Source: Saccharibacillus kuerlensis DSM 22868
GTDB taxonomy: Bacteria > Bacillota > Bacilli > Paenibacillales > Paenibacillaceae
DNA length: 64,000 bases
Direction: 5' to 3'
NCBI RefSeq assembly: GCF_000378145.1
Contig: NZ_KB899295.1
Span: forward strand, 1-64,000
Shown: piece after piece, positions 39,774 through 47,804 of the stretch
Layout of the letters: every line of letters begins with the position of its first letter
Numbering within the stretch: position 1 is the first letter of the stretch
Made by a program: the position numbers and the translations under genes
Notes under the pieces: generated by a model
The model's input: only the letters and a program-made list of their open reading frames with translations
The model's database searches: none
What the model was told of the DNA's origin: nothing

Positions 39774-40139
39774 GGGGGCGTTTATGGATTCGACGGGGGT
39801 AGTTCGGGCATGGGTAGCGGGTAGTGGGGACGCGGCCGCTTTATCAACGCTAAAGCCTATTAAATGGCAAACAACAAAACAACTACGCTTTCGCAGCCTA
39901 AGAAACTGTGATGCGTGCTCTCGCTCAGCATCGCCTATGTGCTGGGATGAGGGCCCAACCCAATTAGTAGGATACGCCGGCTAGTCTCCGCCTGGGGGTA
40001 GACGGAAGAAGAAAATCAGGCTGACCCGAAGGGAATCCGGTTACGGGGAGATCCTAGGGTGACATCAAAACTGTGACTACACCCGTAGAAGCCTATGCTG
40101 CGTTGCCTTCGGACAGGGGTTCGACTCCCCTCGCCTCCA
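39774..40139 (+). ncRNA. ssrA: tmRNA (SsrA)
   Basis: The 366-base RNA opens with GGGGGCGTTTATGGATTCGAC and closes with GGTTCGACTCCCCTCGCCTCC plus A. GGGGGCG pairs with CGCCTCC as the acceptor stem, and CCA is not encoded. The tag-coding frame starts at GGC 39866 and ends at TAA 39899, encoding GKQQNNYAFAA; with the charged Ala the tag is AGKQQNNYAFAA. The YAFAA end is a typical ClpXP degron. Confidence 0.96.
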
Positions 40140-40153
40140 TATGTAAGACCAGG

Positions 40154-40187
40154 AACCATCAACCGTTATTTGGTTGATGGTTTTTTT
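40154..40187 (+). terminator. Terminator of ssrA
   Basis: AACCATCAACC (40154-40164) pairs with GGTTGATGGTT (40172-40182), then TTTTT. The segments TTGATGGTTTTTTTAT and TTTAGTTTTTTAT are each duplicated just downstream. Confidence 0.9.
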
Positions 40188-40305
40188 ATGTTGATGGTTT
40201 TTTTATTTAGTTTTTTATTTAGTTTTTTATTTTGATTTTCTCGTTTTCACTTTCCCATGAACGGCGTAAAATCCTTATTGACGAGAGAATTTCATCGTGA
40301 TATTA

Positions 40306-40317
40306 TTAGCAAGCTAA
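40306..40317. promoter_or_regulatory. Operator-like palindrome before the MarR gene
   Basis: TTAGC-AA-GCTAA inverted repeat 30 bases before the MarR start. The same motif occurs before the adjacent exporter gene. Confidence 0.6.
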
Positions 40318-40346
40318 ATATAAGTCAAGCTGCCGAGGAGATAGAA

Positions 40347-40772
40347 ATGACAGATAAAGTGGATTGCGATATTCGTCAGTCAGTCGATCGGATTTCTTCC
40401 CAGATGCGCAGGGATTATGGGGAATCGCTTAGAGAACTTAACCTGTATGTGGGGCAGGACAATCTGCTTGCCCGCTTGTGGCAGGGAGACGGCATCATGC
40501 AGATGCAGCTGTGTGAGCATTTAAACTGCGAGCCGCCGACGATTACGAATATGGTCAAATCACTGGAGCAGAACGGATTTATAACCCGCAAGCGCGACGA
40601 GAGAGATGCAAGGGTCATGCGTATTTTCCTGACAGATACGGGTAAGGATCTGGAGAAGCCGGTCGAACTCAGATGGAAACGGCAGCAGGAGAAGCTGCTG
40701 CACTCGATTCTGCCTGAAGAACGTTTGTTGTTGAGACGGATTTTGAAGCAAATGGAAAGCAACTTGTTGTGA
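40347..40772 (+). CDS. MarR-family transcriptional regulator
   Basis: A 141-residue winged-helix regulator. Seen: LARLWQGDGIMQMQLCEHLNCEPPTITNMVKSLEQNGFITRKRDERDARVMRIFLT in overlapping parts, including the wing DERDARV. ATG 40347 follows GAGGAG at 6 bases; upstream in-frame codons lack a ribosome binding site. A TTAGC-N2-GCTAA palindrome lies just upstream of it and an ATTTAGC-N2-GCTAAAT one between it and the downstream exporter gene. This suggests autorepression and control of the transporter, released by a small ligand. The ligand is unknown. Confidence 0.9.
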   Translation: MTDKVDCDIRQSVDRISSQMRRDYGESLRELNLYVGQDNLLARLWQGDGIMQMQLCEHLNCEPPTITNMVKSLEQNGFITRKRDERDARVMRIFLTDTGKDLEKPVELRWKRQQEKLLHSILPEERLLLRRILKQMESNLL

Positions 40773-40790
40773 TTATAAGCTCGTTCACTT

Positions 40791-40806
40791 ATTTAGCAGG
40801 CTAAAT
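40791..40806. promoter_or_regulatory. Operator-like palindrome before the exporter gene
   Basis: ATTTAGC (40791-40797), AG, GCTAAAT (40800-40806) is a perfect 7+7 inverted repeat, containing the same TTAGC/GCTAA half-sites as the site before the MarR gene. Confidence 0.65.
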
Positions 40807-40965
40807 GAAGTTATTTAACTTGAATTAAAGCTTTCCTAAAAAGAAGGCCACTAGTGGATACATAGCACGGCTTCTCACCGACGAAGGGTATTGTGCCGAA
40901 GTTAACCCGCTATTCAAGCATCCTACCTAAGATTTACTTAAATCAATCGACGAGGAGTTACAAAA

Positions 40966-42402
40966 ATGAATAAGACATACAATACGGGCGCCATTTTAGC
41001 CTCGCTGCTGATTTGCGGTTTTGTCGGCATGTTCAGCGAGACCGCCTTGAACATAGCCATGACAAATCTGATGGAAGTGTTCCAGATTTCGGCTGCAACC
41101 GCGCAGTGGTTGACGACCGGATTCCTGCTCACTCTCGGCATCTTGATGCCAACAAGCGGACTGCTGCTGCAGATGTTTACAACCAGACAGCTGTTTACCG
41201 GTTCGCTGATCAGCATGATCGCGGGTACATTGGTGGCGGCGCTTGCGATTAATTTTGAAATGCTGATGTTTGCCCGAGTGCTGCAGGCGATTGGTATGGG
41301 ACTGCTGCTGCCGCTTATGTTCAATACCATTCTCGTCATCTATCCGCCGGAAAAACGCGGAGCCGCAATGGGATTTGTTGGACTTGTCATCATGTTTGCA
41401 CCAGCGACGGGCCCAACGGTAGGCGGATTATTGATTCAGTATTTGACCTGGCATTATATCTTCTGGCTCTCGCTGCCGTTTCTGATTATCGGATGGTTGG
41501 TAGGCATGAAGTATTTGGAGAATGTCACCGAAGTTACCAAGCCACGGGTCGACCTGTTGTCCATCGTATTATCGACGCTCGGCTTTGGAGGAATCGTCTT
41601 CGGTTTCAGTAAGGCGGGCGAAGGTTCCGAAGGCTGGGGCAGCACGGTAGTGGTTGCATCGATCATCGTGGGGCTAGTCGCCTTGGTGCTGTTTACGCTG
41701 CGTCAAATTTCTATGAGAGAACCTATGCTGAACCTGAAAGTATTCAAACATCCTATGTACGTTATCGGTCTGCTTCTGGTGCTGTCGTGCATGATGATCA
41801 TTATGTCGAGCATGATCATTCTGCCGATGTTTCTTCAGACAGGCGCAGGGTTGTCCGTATTTGCCACCGGTCTCATTCTTCTGCCGGGCAGTGCGCTGAA
41901 CGGTATTCTTTCGCCGCGAGTGGGACGTTTATTTGATCGATACGGACCAAAATGGTTGGTTGTTCCGGGTCTCGTGGTTGTTACGCTTATGCTGTGGTTC
42001 TTCAGCCACGTATCGCCGGCTTCTTCGGTTGCCTTGATTGTCGCTCTGCACATCGGGCTTATGGTAGGAATCGCCATGATCTGGATGCCTGCCCAAACGA
42101 ACGGGTTGAATCAGCTGCCGCCGGAACTGTATCCGCACGGTACGGCTGTCATGAATACCCTACAGCAGGTGATGGGAGCGATTGGAACGGCGGTCGCAAT
42201 CAGCATTCTGTCTGGCGGAATCGAAAAGTACCTGCACGGCTCCTCGGCGCCTTCCCAGCCGACCGAAATTGCCAATGCAATGACGTCGGGATCGCAGAGC
42301 GTATTCTTGTTCACAATGAGTATCGCACTGGTCGGCGTTGTTATGGCTTTATTCATCCGCCGCGTGCTGGTCAGCCGCGAGACGATGAAATCTATGCATT
42401 AA
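40966..42402 (+). CDS. MFS multidrug exporter, DHA2 (EmrB/QacA) type
   Basis: A 478-residue transporter with about 14 hydrophobic segments. Family features: NIAMTNLMEVFQISAATAQWLTTGFLL in pieces at helix 1-2, the antiporter motif C-like PATGPTVGGLLIQY, and QTNGLNQLPPELYPHGTAVMNTLQQVMGAIG near helix 11-12. Proton-driven export of cationic or lipophilic compounds is the family role. GAGGAG precedes the ATG, and the MarR gene and operator upstream indicate inducible expression. The substrate is unknown. Confidence 0.9.
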   Translation: MNKTYNTGAILASLLICGFVGMFSETALNIAMTNLMEVFQISAATAQWLTTGFLLTLGILMPTSGLLLQMFTTRQLFTGSLISMIAGTLVAALAINFEMLMFARVLQAIGMGLLLPLMFNTILVIYPPEKRGAAMGFVGLVIMFAPATGPTVGGLLIQYLTWHYIFWLSLPFLIIGWLVGMKYLENVTEVTKPRVDLLSIVLSTLGFGGIVFGFSKAGEGSEGWGSTVVVASIIVGLVALVLFTLRQISMREPMLNLKVFKHPMYVIGLLLVLSCMMIIMSSMIILPMFLQTGAGLSVFATGLILLPGSALNGILSPRVGRLFDRYGPKWLVVPGLVVVTLMLWFFSHVSPASSVALIVALHIGLMVGIAMIWMPAQTNGLNQLPPELYPHGTAVMNTLQQVMGAIGTAVAISILSGGIEKYLHGSSAPSQPTEIANAMTSGSQSVFLFTMSIALVGVVMALFIRRVLVSRETMKSMH

Positions 42403-42502
42403 TTTTTAGCAAAAGTTAACGTGATCGTTTGGCCGACCGAATCCTCTGCTTCGTCCAGCGCCGGATTGTCGAACTGCCAAGCGACCGCAAATCTTATTCT
42501 CA

Positions 42503-42532
42503 AACCCGCTCACCGAGCGGGTTTTTCTTTTT
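42503..42532 (+). terminator. Terminator after the exporter gene
   Basis: AACCCGCTC and CGAGCGGGTT form a stem with a short loop, followed by TTTCTTTTTT. Confidence 0.85.
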
Positions 42533-42737
42533 TCAATCCCTCTCACGTAATTTCCCTCATAATCTTACCTATCTCGTTATTCCTCTCGTAAAAGCTTCCT
42601 ATATCGATTCCCTATAACCAGTCATGCTTTTTAAGTTTACATAAGAAAAGCTGCTCCCATGCTACAATCAAATCATTCCAACCGGACGCGATCTACAAAT
42701 GATCAAATGTTAACCAACAACCAAGGGGGCCTTTACC

Positions 42738-43898
42738 ATGACTGATAAATTCCAACTCGTAGGCAGCTTGCTTCGTCCCGAAGACCTGCTGAAATATAAG
42801 ACGCAAATCGAGCACCGCGACGACATCCAGTATCCGTTCTATCAGGAGTTCGAAGGTTATCAGCAGTGTGAAGCAAAAGCGATCGAATCGGTCGTCCAAG
42901 ACCAAATCCAGCATGATCTCTCGGTCATCACAGACGGCGAGTATTCCAAGTCGATGTGGCATCTGGACTTTGTCTGGGGCTTCCAGGGGATCGAGCGCTA
43001 TATCGCAGATCACGGCTACTTCTTCCGCGATGTCGACGGCACGTCCAAATACGAGACGCGCAAAGACATTGGGCTGCGTATCACAGGCGAGCTGGGCGGC
43101 AAAAACCATCATTTCCTCGAGTCCTTCAAGCAGCTGAAAGATAGTGCCGGCGAACGCGAGACGAAGCTGTGCGTACCTTCTCCGTCGCATATTTTTGGAG
43201 AGCTGTCGTGGTCGGATAATATCGGTGGCAAAGACTCTGTCTATAAGGATGCAAAAGAACTCAAAGCCGGTCTCGTTAAAGCGTACAAAGAATTCGTTCA
43301 GGACTTCGCGGATGCCGGCGGGAAAATCCTTCAATTCGACGACTGCCTGTGGGAGCTGTTTGCGGACGACAATCCGAACTCTCCGTACACCGGCGAGAAC
43401 ATCGATCAGGAGCAGGTACAGGCACTGGCGGCCGAGTTTATCGACATCAACAACACGATCATTGACTTCGGTCACGAGCTGGGTCTGAAAATGTGGACAC
43501 ACAACTGCCGCGGCAACTACGATTCCCGGAACATGGGCGGCGGTTCGTATGCGAAGATCGCGAATCTGTTCCTGAAGCAGCTCAAATACGACCGCTTCTT
43601 CCTGGAGTGGGACGACGAGCGTGCCGGTTCGCTGGAAGCGCTGGAAGTGTTCAAAGACAAGCCGAACACGGAGATCGTCCTTGGTCTGCTGTCGTCGAAG
43701 ACGAATACGCTGGACGACGAAGAGCGTGTACTGCGTCTGCTGGACGAAGCGTCGAACATCATCGAAAAAGATCGTCTGCTGCTGTCCCACCAATGCGGCT
43801 TCGCTTCCTGCGACGGCGGGAATGAGCTGACTCAAGCGGAGCAATGGGCCAAGATCGAACAGGGTAAAAAAATCGCGCAGCAGTATTGGGCGAAATAA
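42738..43898 (+). CDS. Cobalamin-independent methionine synthase C-terminal-like protein (YxjG/YxjH type)
   Basis: A 386-residue single-module homologue of the MetE catalytic domain. Seen: FQLVGSLLRPEDLLKYK at the start, VITDGEYSKSMWHLDFVWG, QFDDCLWELF, and metal-site segments MWTHNCRGN and LSHQCGFASCDGGNELT. In Bacillus the YxjG/YxjH proteins are linked to methionine salvage and sit behind SAM riboswitches; no S-box was seen here. The methyl donor is not known. A possible extended -10 (TGC TACAAT, 42660-42668) lies upstream and AAGGGGG precedes the ATG. Confidence 0.85.
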   Translation: MTDKFQLVGSLLRPEDLLKYKTQIEHRDDIQYPFYQEFEGYQQCEAKAIESVVQDQIQHDLSVITDGEYSKSMWHLDFVWGFQGIERYIADHGYFFRDVDGTSKYETRKDIGLRITGELGGKNHHFLESFKQLKDSAGERETKLCVPSPSHIFGELSWSDNIGGKDSVYKDAKELKAGLVKAYKEFVQDFADAGGKILQFDDCLWELFADDNPNSPYTGENIDQEQVQALAAEFIDINNTIIDFGHELGLKMWTHNCRGNYDSRNMGGGSYAKIANLFLKQLKYDRFFLEWDDERAGSLEALEVFKDKPNTEIVLGLLSSKTNTLDDEERVLRLLDEASNIIEKDRLLLSHQCGFASCDGGNELTQAEQWAKIEQGKKIAQQYWAK

Positions 43899-43951
43899 GC
43901 CGGCAAACTAGACGCTTTCGATTGGGAAAAATTTAAAATTCATCTTCGTCT

Positions 43952-43978
43952 GACACCCTTTCTTCGGGTGTCTTTTTT
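43952..43978 (+). terminator. Terminator after the MetE-like gene
   Basis: GACACCC (43952-43958) pairs with GGGTGTC (43966-43972), followed by TTTTTT. Confidence 0.88.
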
Positions 43979-44289
43979 ATTCACAAGAAGTTGTTTTCCG
44001 AAAATTCCTGAATCCTATCAAAGGTAACTTTGTTAAGGACCTATTCAAGATAGACTTTAATTATAATACCCTTCCTCCAAATAAGGTAAAAAGACCTATT
44101 ATTGATAATCAGTTATAGTAAAAAGGTATAAAAAAACATTTAAAGGTTGAATTTGTAAGTTAAAGATGATAGAAATGACATATAAACAATATCCATAAAA
44201 TTCATTTGATCCATTAAAATTACAAAAATTCTTTTGATTCCAATCTTGAGAGTTTAGACTTCCTACATGCGTGAAAGGAGGTGAAAAAA
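43979..44289. other. AT-rich leader of the lanthipeptide locus
   Basis: The base composition drops sharply to AT-rich at about 43980, marking the left edge of the accessory locus. No second precursor gene or regulator was found here. The promoter of the precursor gene must lie in this stretch but no element is clear. Confidence 0.5.
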
Positions 44290-44475
44290 ATGGAAAAACA
44301 CAGTTTGGAAATGAGCAATCTGGAAATGAACAGTCCAGTAGGCGGTGTGTTGTCTGAATTGACAGACACTGAGATGGAAACTGTAGCCGGCGGAGCTACT
44401 GCGCAAGGTTTTACAGATGGAAACTGTTTGAAGAGTATCACAGCTGACTGCACTCCGTGGCTGGGACTCTGCTAA
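44290..44475 (+). CDS. Class II lanthipeptide precursor (LanA)
   Basis: A 61-residue peptide. The leader (about 35 residues) ends LTDTEMETVAGG, the double-glycine form cut by C39-peptidase transporters. The predicted 26-residue core starts ATAQGFTDGNC and ends ADCTPWLGLC, with Thr2, Thr7, Ser14, Thr16, Thr20 and Cys11, Cys19, Cys26. The segment SITADC resembles the lacticin-481/nukacin ring motif (T-x-S-x-E/D-C). Plausible rings are Thr7-Cys11, Ser14-Cys19 and Thr20-Cys26, leaving Thr2 and Thr16 as possible dehydrobutyrines. ATG 44290 has AAAGGAGG 8 bases upstream. A hairpin and then lanM follow. Confidence 0.9.
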   Translation: MEKHSLEMSNLEMNSPVGGVLSELTDTEMETVAGGATAQGFTDGNCLKSITADCTPWLGLC

Positions 44476-44552
44476 GAGTAAGTAAAGTAATGAACAAAGA
44501 TTTTGAATGCATACTTATCGTTATAAAAAGGTTATAAATTCAGTAATTCCCC

Positions 44553-44630
44553 AAAGGGCATATACGGATATTCGATCAGTCTAGTAAAGGCTGCCTTCAA
44601 ATATACCGCTTCATATGCCCTTTCTTCTTA
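44553..44630 (+). terminator. Attenuating terminator between the precursor gene and lanM
   Basis: AAAGGGCATAT (44553-44563) pairs perfectly with ATATGCCCTTT (44613-44623), followed by CTTCTT. The weak tail suits partial read-through, giving precursor excess over the synthetase. Confidence 0.7.
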
Positions 44631-44704
44631 ATTGGAAATGAATAGGGCTCGACGTATGCACATGTTGGAGAACCATTTATATAAATCGAGAGGTTGGGAC
44701 GACA

Positions 44705-47700
44705 GTGATCGATATATATGAAAAAACACACTACTGGAAGAAATTTTTTTATGATAAAGAAGAATATCTGCGAAGAAGCCTTGCCGAAGTTTCAGACATC
44801 AAAATTGATAACGTTTTGGAAGTCAAAGAAAAAGATATGAATTGGAAAGTGCAATGGGAAGAGCTGCTGAATCGAAATCCAGAAAATTCATTTTCCGCAA
44901 AAAAACCTTCATTTGTCGGATTTATTGAACGCTTTTTAATAATAGCTAAAGATTTACTGGGGAAAAAGGAGCTTATCCAGTCTACACATTTTAATTTGAA
45001 TGAAAATTTCTTCAACACCTTGTTTCTTTCCTTGAGCAACAAAATCATTGGAATGAGTTACAAGGTTCTTATTCAGGAAGTGAATATTTTGAGAGATCAA
45101 GGGCTGCTTCTTGGTGAAACTTCAGAAAAAAGATATGAATATTTTGAAAGCCTGCTTTATAGCAAAGAGTATTTAACCCAATTAACCGACAAGTATCCCG
45201 TATTGATTCGTTCGTTGATTCAAGTGACCCGGAAATGGACGATTCATGTTAGCGAAGTCTTAAACAGATTTGAAAACGATTATCCAAAAATTCTTTTACA
45301 TATGCCTGAAGTCCAACAGTTCGGTAAAGTTGTTCATATCCATATCGGTGCAGGAGATACGCATGATGGACGAAGCGTAACGATTTTGGAGTTTGCTGAT
45401 GGGGATCGATTGGTTTACAAACCCCGCTCGTTACAAGTCGATACAGGTTACTATCGAATGATGTCATGGATGTTTGAAAAAGGGATTCCCGTCATGAAAG
45501 TCGTAAAAAATATAGATTGTGGAGATTACGGCTGGACGGAATTCGTCAAGTTTGAAGAGTGTAAAAGTGAGCAGGAAGTGAAACTTTTTTATTACGGTAT
45601 GGGCGTACAGTTGGCCATGATGTACGTATTCAATGCTACTGACTTTCATTACGAAAATATTATTGCGCATGGCGGCAGTCCGGTTTTAATCGATCTGGAA
45701 TCTTTATTTCATTCTCCCATAAGCACAAAAACGTTTGAGAAAGACGCTAATGGCCATGCTTATGAAATTCTTTCAAACTCCGTAATGTCTTCCGGAATGC
45801 TGCCGCAGTACGCCTATAAAACCGAAACACATTCAGGATTGGACGTAAGCGGCATTTTTGGGCATGGAGGAAAAAAGGTTCCTAATGCAATAGGTGTTAT
45901 TAATAGGGGAACGGACTTAATGAGGTTGGAAAAAGGGAACGGAGAAACAGAAAAAACTCAAAATCTTCCGCACTATCAAGGAGAAGTAGTAGACAGCTAC
46001 AAACATATTGAAGAGATAGAAAAAGGCTTTGTTCAAGCATATAAAATTATTGCAGAAAATAAAGTAGAGGTAGAGAGCATGATTCGGCAATTTGCTTCTG
46101 TCAGAGTTCGAGTCATTGTAAGGGATACCCGAGCATATGGAGAATTAATGCGTACATTATGTCACCCGGATTTATTGCAAAATGAATTGGATCGAAAAAT
46201 TGTTTTACATAGACTATGGCTTCCTTGTCTGGCCAATTCTAAGTATCTAAGGCTGGTTTCTCACGAAATGCGGGATATCGAAGAAGGTGACATTCCGATT
46301 TTTTACACTTATCCGGCTGAAAAAGATATTTGGTCTTCCGATCATAAAAAAATTCCTTGTATGTTTGATGAATCGGGACTGAATGTTGCCATCAAAAAAA
46401 TCAGAAAGATGGACGATCGAGATTTAAAGGAACAGTTGCAAGTTCTGCATATGTCTATTTTGGCGTCTAACCCTCATCTTTATAAACCATTCATTGTGAA
46501 AGCGCGTCCGAAAGATTCTACCGACACTTTGCAGTTTGACTGGAGGAAAGAGTATGTTCGTTTAGCCGTTTCGATCGGAGAAAATATGCTTCAAACCGCT
46601 ATCACCTCTCGGAATTCCATAAACGACGATGCGACGTGGATCGGTTTGATAGGAGGACATAATGAAAGGCAGCTTAGGCTCGTTCCGGTAGGATACGATT
46701 TATATGACGGGAACAGCGGAATCGCGTTGTTTTTTGCCTATTTAGCCGAATTGACCGCAGAAGACAAGTATAAAGACATGGCTTTAAAAGTATTGAGACC
46801 GTTGATCGAGATCATGAAAGAGAAACAAAGCAAGGAAAAGGTTCGAAGCATCGGAGCTTTTGATACAGGCACAATTGGCGGAGGCGTATTTGCTGTATAC
46901 CATTTAGCTCGTCTATGGGGAGAAGAGTCACTGCTCCAAGTGGTCAAACAATATCTTCCGTATTATTGCGACCTTGTCGAGCAAGATACCGTTTTCGATT
47001 ACATAGGCGGTTCAGCTGGAGCGATTGATATCCTTCTGCATCTATATCGGGGCACGGGATGGATCGAGGCTTTAAAAGGAGCGGAGAAGTGCGCGGAGCA
47101 TTTGCTTGAAAACGTACGAATAATGTCAGACGGCAGCATGGCATGGTCGGCTCAACCTGATCAAATGCCTTATGTCGGGTATTCACATGGCGTTTCCGGA
47201 ATTATTGCCGCTTTGTCGTCGCTGTATCGTGAAACCCGAAATGAAAAGTACATCCCGTATATAGCAAAAGGACTTCAATATGAGCGGGCAAATTACGATG
47301 AAGAACTTAAAAACTGGATGACTCCCGGCGATACGGCCAGAGTGACCTGGTGTCACGGAGCTCCTGGAGTGCTATTAGCGCGTTTACGCTTGATAAAAAA
47401 CGGATATTGGGATTCGGAAATTGATAAAGAAATCGAGTGCGCTCTTGAAACTACGATTCGGTCGGGATTTAGTGGAGACCCCCTTTATTGTCATGGAGAT
47501 TTTGGGCAATTGGAAATCTTGCTTTTTGCGAATACCGTTCTTGAACGGGATGTTTTCTCTGATCGGATTGATGCTGTTAGAATGCGGCTGTTAGAACTGC
47601 TAAAAGATCAGCCGTGGACCGCAGTGGGCGCTCATCGCGCTTTCGATCGAAAAGGGTTGATGGCTGGGTTGGCAGGCGTAGGATTCGGCCTTTTAAAACA

Positions 47701-47773
47701 GGCTTTTCCGGATAAAGTTGCCAACATTTTAAGTTTGGATAACGACGATTTTCTCGCTGCAAATTCCGGATAA
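44705..47773 (+). CDS. lanM: Class II lanthipeptide synthetase LanM
   Basis: A 1022-residue bifunctional enzyme. It dehydrates Ser/Thr of the precursor and then forms (methyl)lanthionine rings with Cys. The dehydratase half (DUF4135) shows HIGAGDTHDGRSVTILEF, DRLVYKPRSLQVD, and the kinase-like NATDFHYENIIAHGG with PVLIDLESLFH. The C-terminal LanC-like cyclase has GYSHGVSGIIAAL, the zinc ligand Cys883 in TWCHGAPG, and Cys929-His930 in YCHGDFGQLE. All catalytic elements are present. The start is GTG 44705, with GAGGTT about 9 bases upstream. It is AT-rich relative to flanking genes. Confidence 0.93.
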   Translation: MIDIYEKTHYWKKFFYDKEEYLRRSLAEVSDIKIDNVLEVKEKDMNWKVQWEELLNRNPENSFSAKKPSFVGFIERFLIIAKDLLGKKELIQSTHFNLNENFFNTLFLSLSNKIIGMSYKVLIQEVNILRDQGLLLGETSEKRYEYFESLLYSKEYLTQLTDKYPVLIRSLIQVTRKWTIHVSEVLNRFENDYPKILLHMPEVQQFGKVVHIHIGAGDTHDGRSVTILEFADGDRLVYKPRSLQVDTGYYRMMSWMFEKGIPVMKVVKNIDCGDYGWTEFVKFEECKSEQEVKLFYYGMGVQLAMMYVFNATDFHYENIIAHGGSPVLIDLESLFHSPISTKTFEKDANGHAYEILSNSVMSSGMLPQYAYKTETHSGLDVSGIFGHGGKKVPNAIGVINRGTDLMRLEKGNGETEKTQNLPHYQGEVVDSYKHIEEIEKGFVQAYKIIAENKVEVESMIRQFASVRVRVIVRDTRAYGELMRTLCHPDLLQNELDRKIVLHRLWLPCLANSKYLRLVSHEMRDIEEGDIPIFYTYPAEKDIWSSDHKKIPCMFDESGLNVAIKKIRKMDDRDLKEQLQVLHMSILASNPHLYKPFIVKARPKDSTDTLQFDWRKEYVRLAVSIGENMLQTAITSRNSINDDATWIGLIGGHNERQLRLVPVGYDLYDGNSGIALFFAYLAELTAEDKYKDMALKVLRPLIEIMKEKQSKEKVRSIGAFDTGTIGGGVFAVYHLARLWGEESLLQVVKQYLPYYCDLVEQDTVFDYIGGSAGAIDILLHLYRGTGWIEALKGAEKCAEHLLENVRIMSDGSMAWSAQPDQMPYVGYSHGVSGIIAALSSLYRETRNEKYIPYIAKGLQYERANYDEELKNWMTPGDTARVTWCHGAPGVLLARLRLIKNGYWDSEIDKEIECALETTIRSGFSGDPLYCHGDFGQLEILLFANTVLERDVFSDRIDAVRMRLLELLKDQPWTAVGAHRAFDRKGLMAGLAGVGFGLLKQAFPDKVANILSLDNDDFLAANSG

Positions 47774-47804
47774 CCTGTGTGATCTGAGGAAGGGAGAGCA
47801 TGCA

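Noticed and set aside
39697-39984. Frame starting at ATG after GGAGGG that runs into ssrA
   Set aside because: It would translate through the mature tmRNA; the RNA fold and tag frame are certain, so this is coincidental.
42618-42737. SAM (S-box) riboswitch before the MetE-like gene
   Set aside because: Expected from Bacillus yxjG/yxjH, but the conserved S-box core is absent and the leader is too short.
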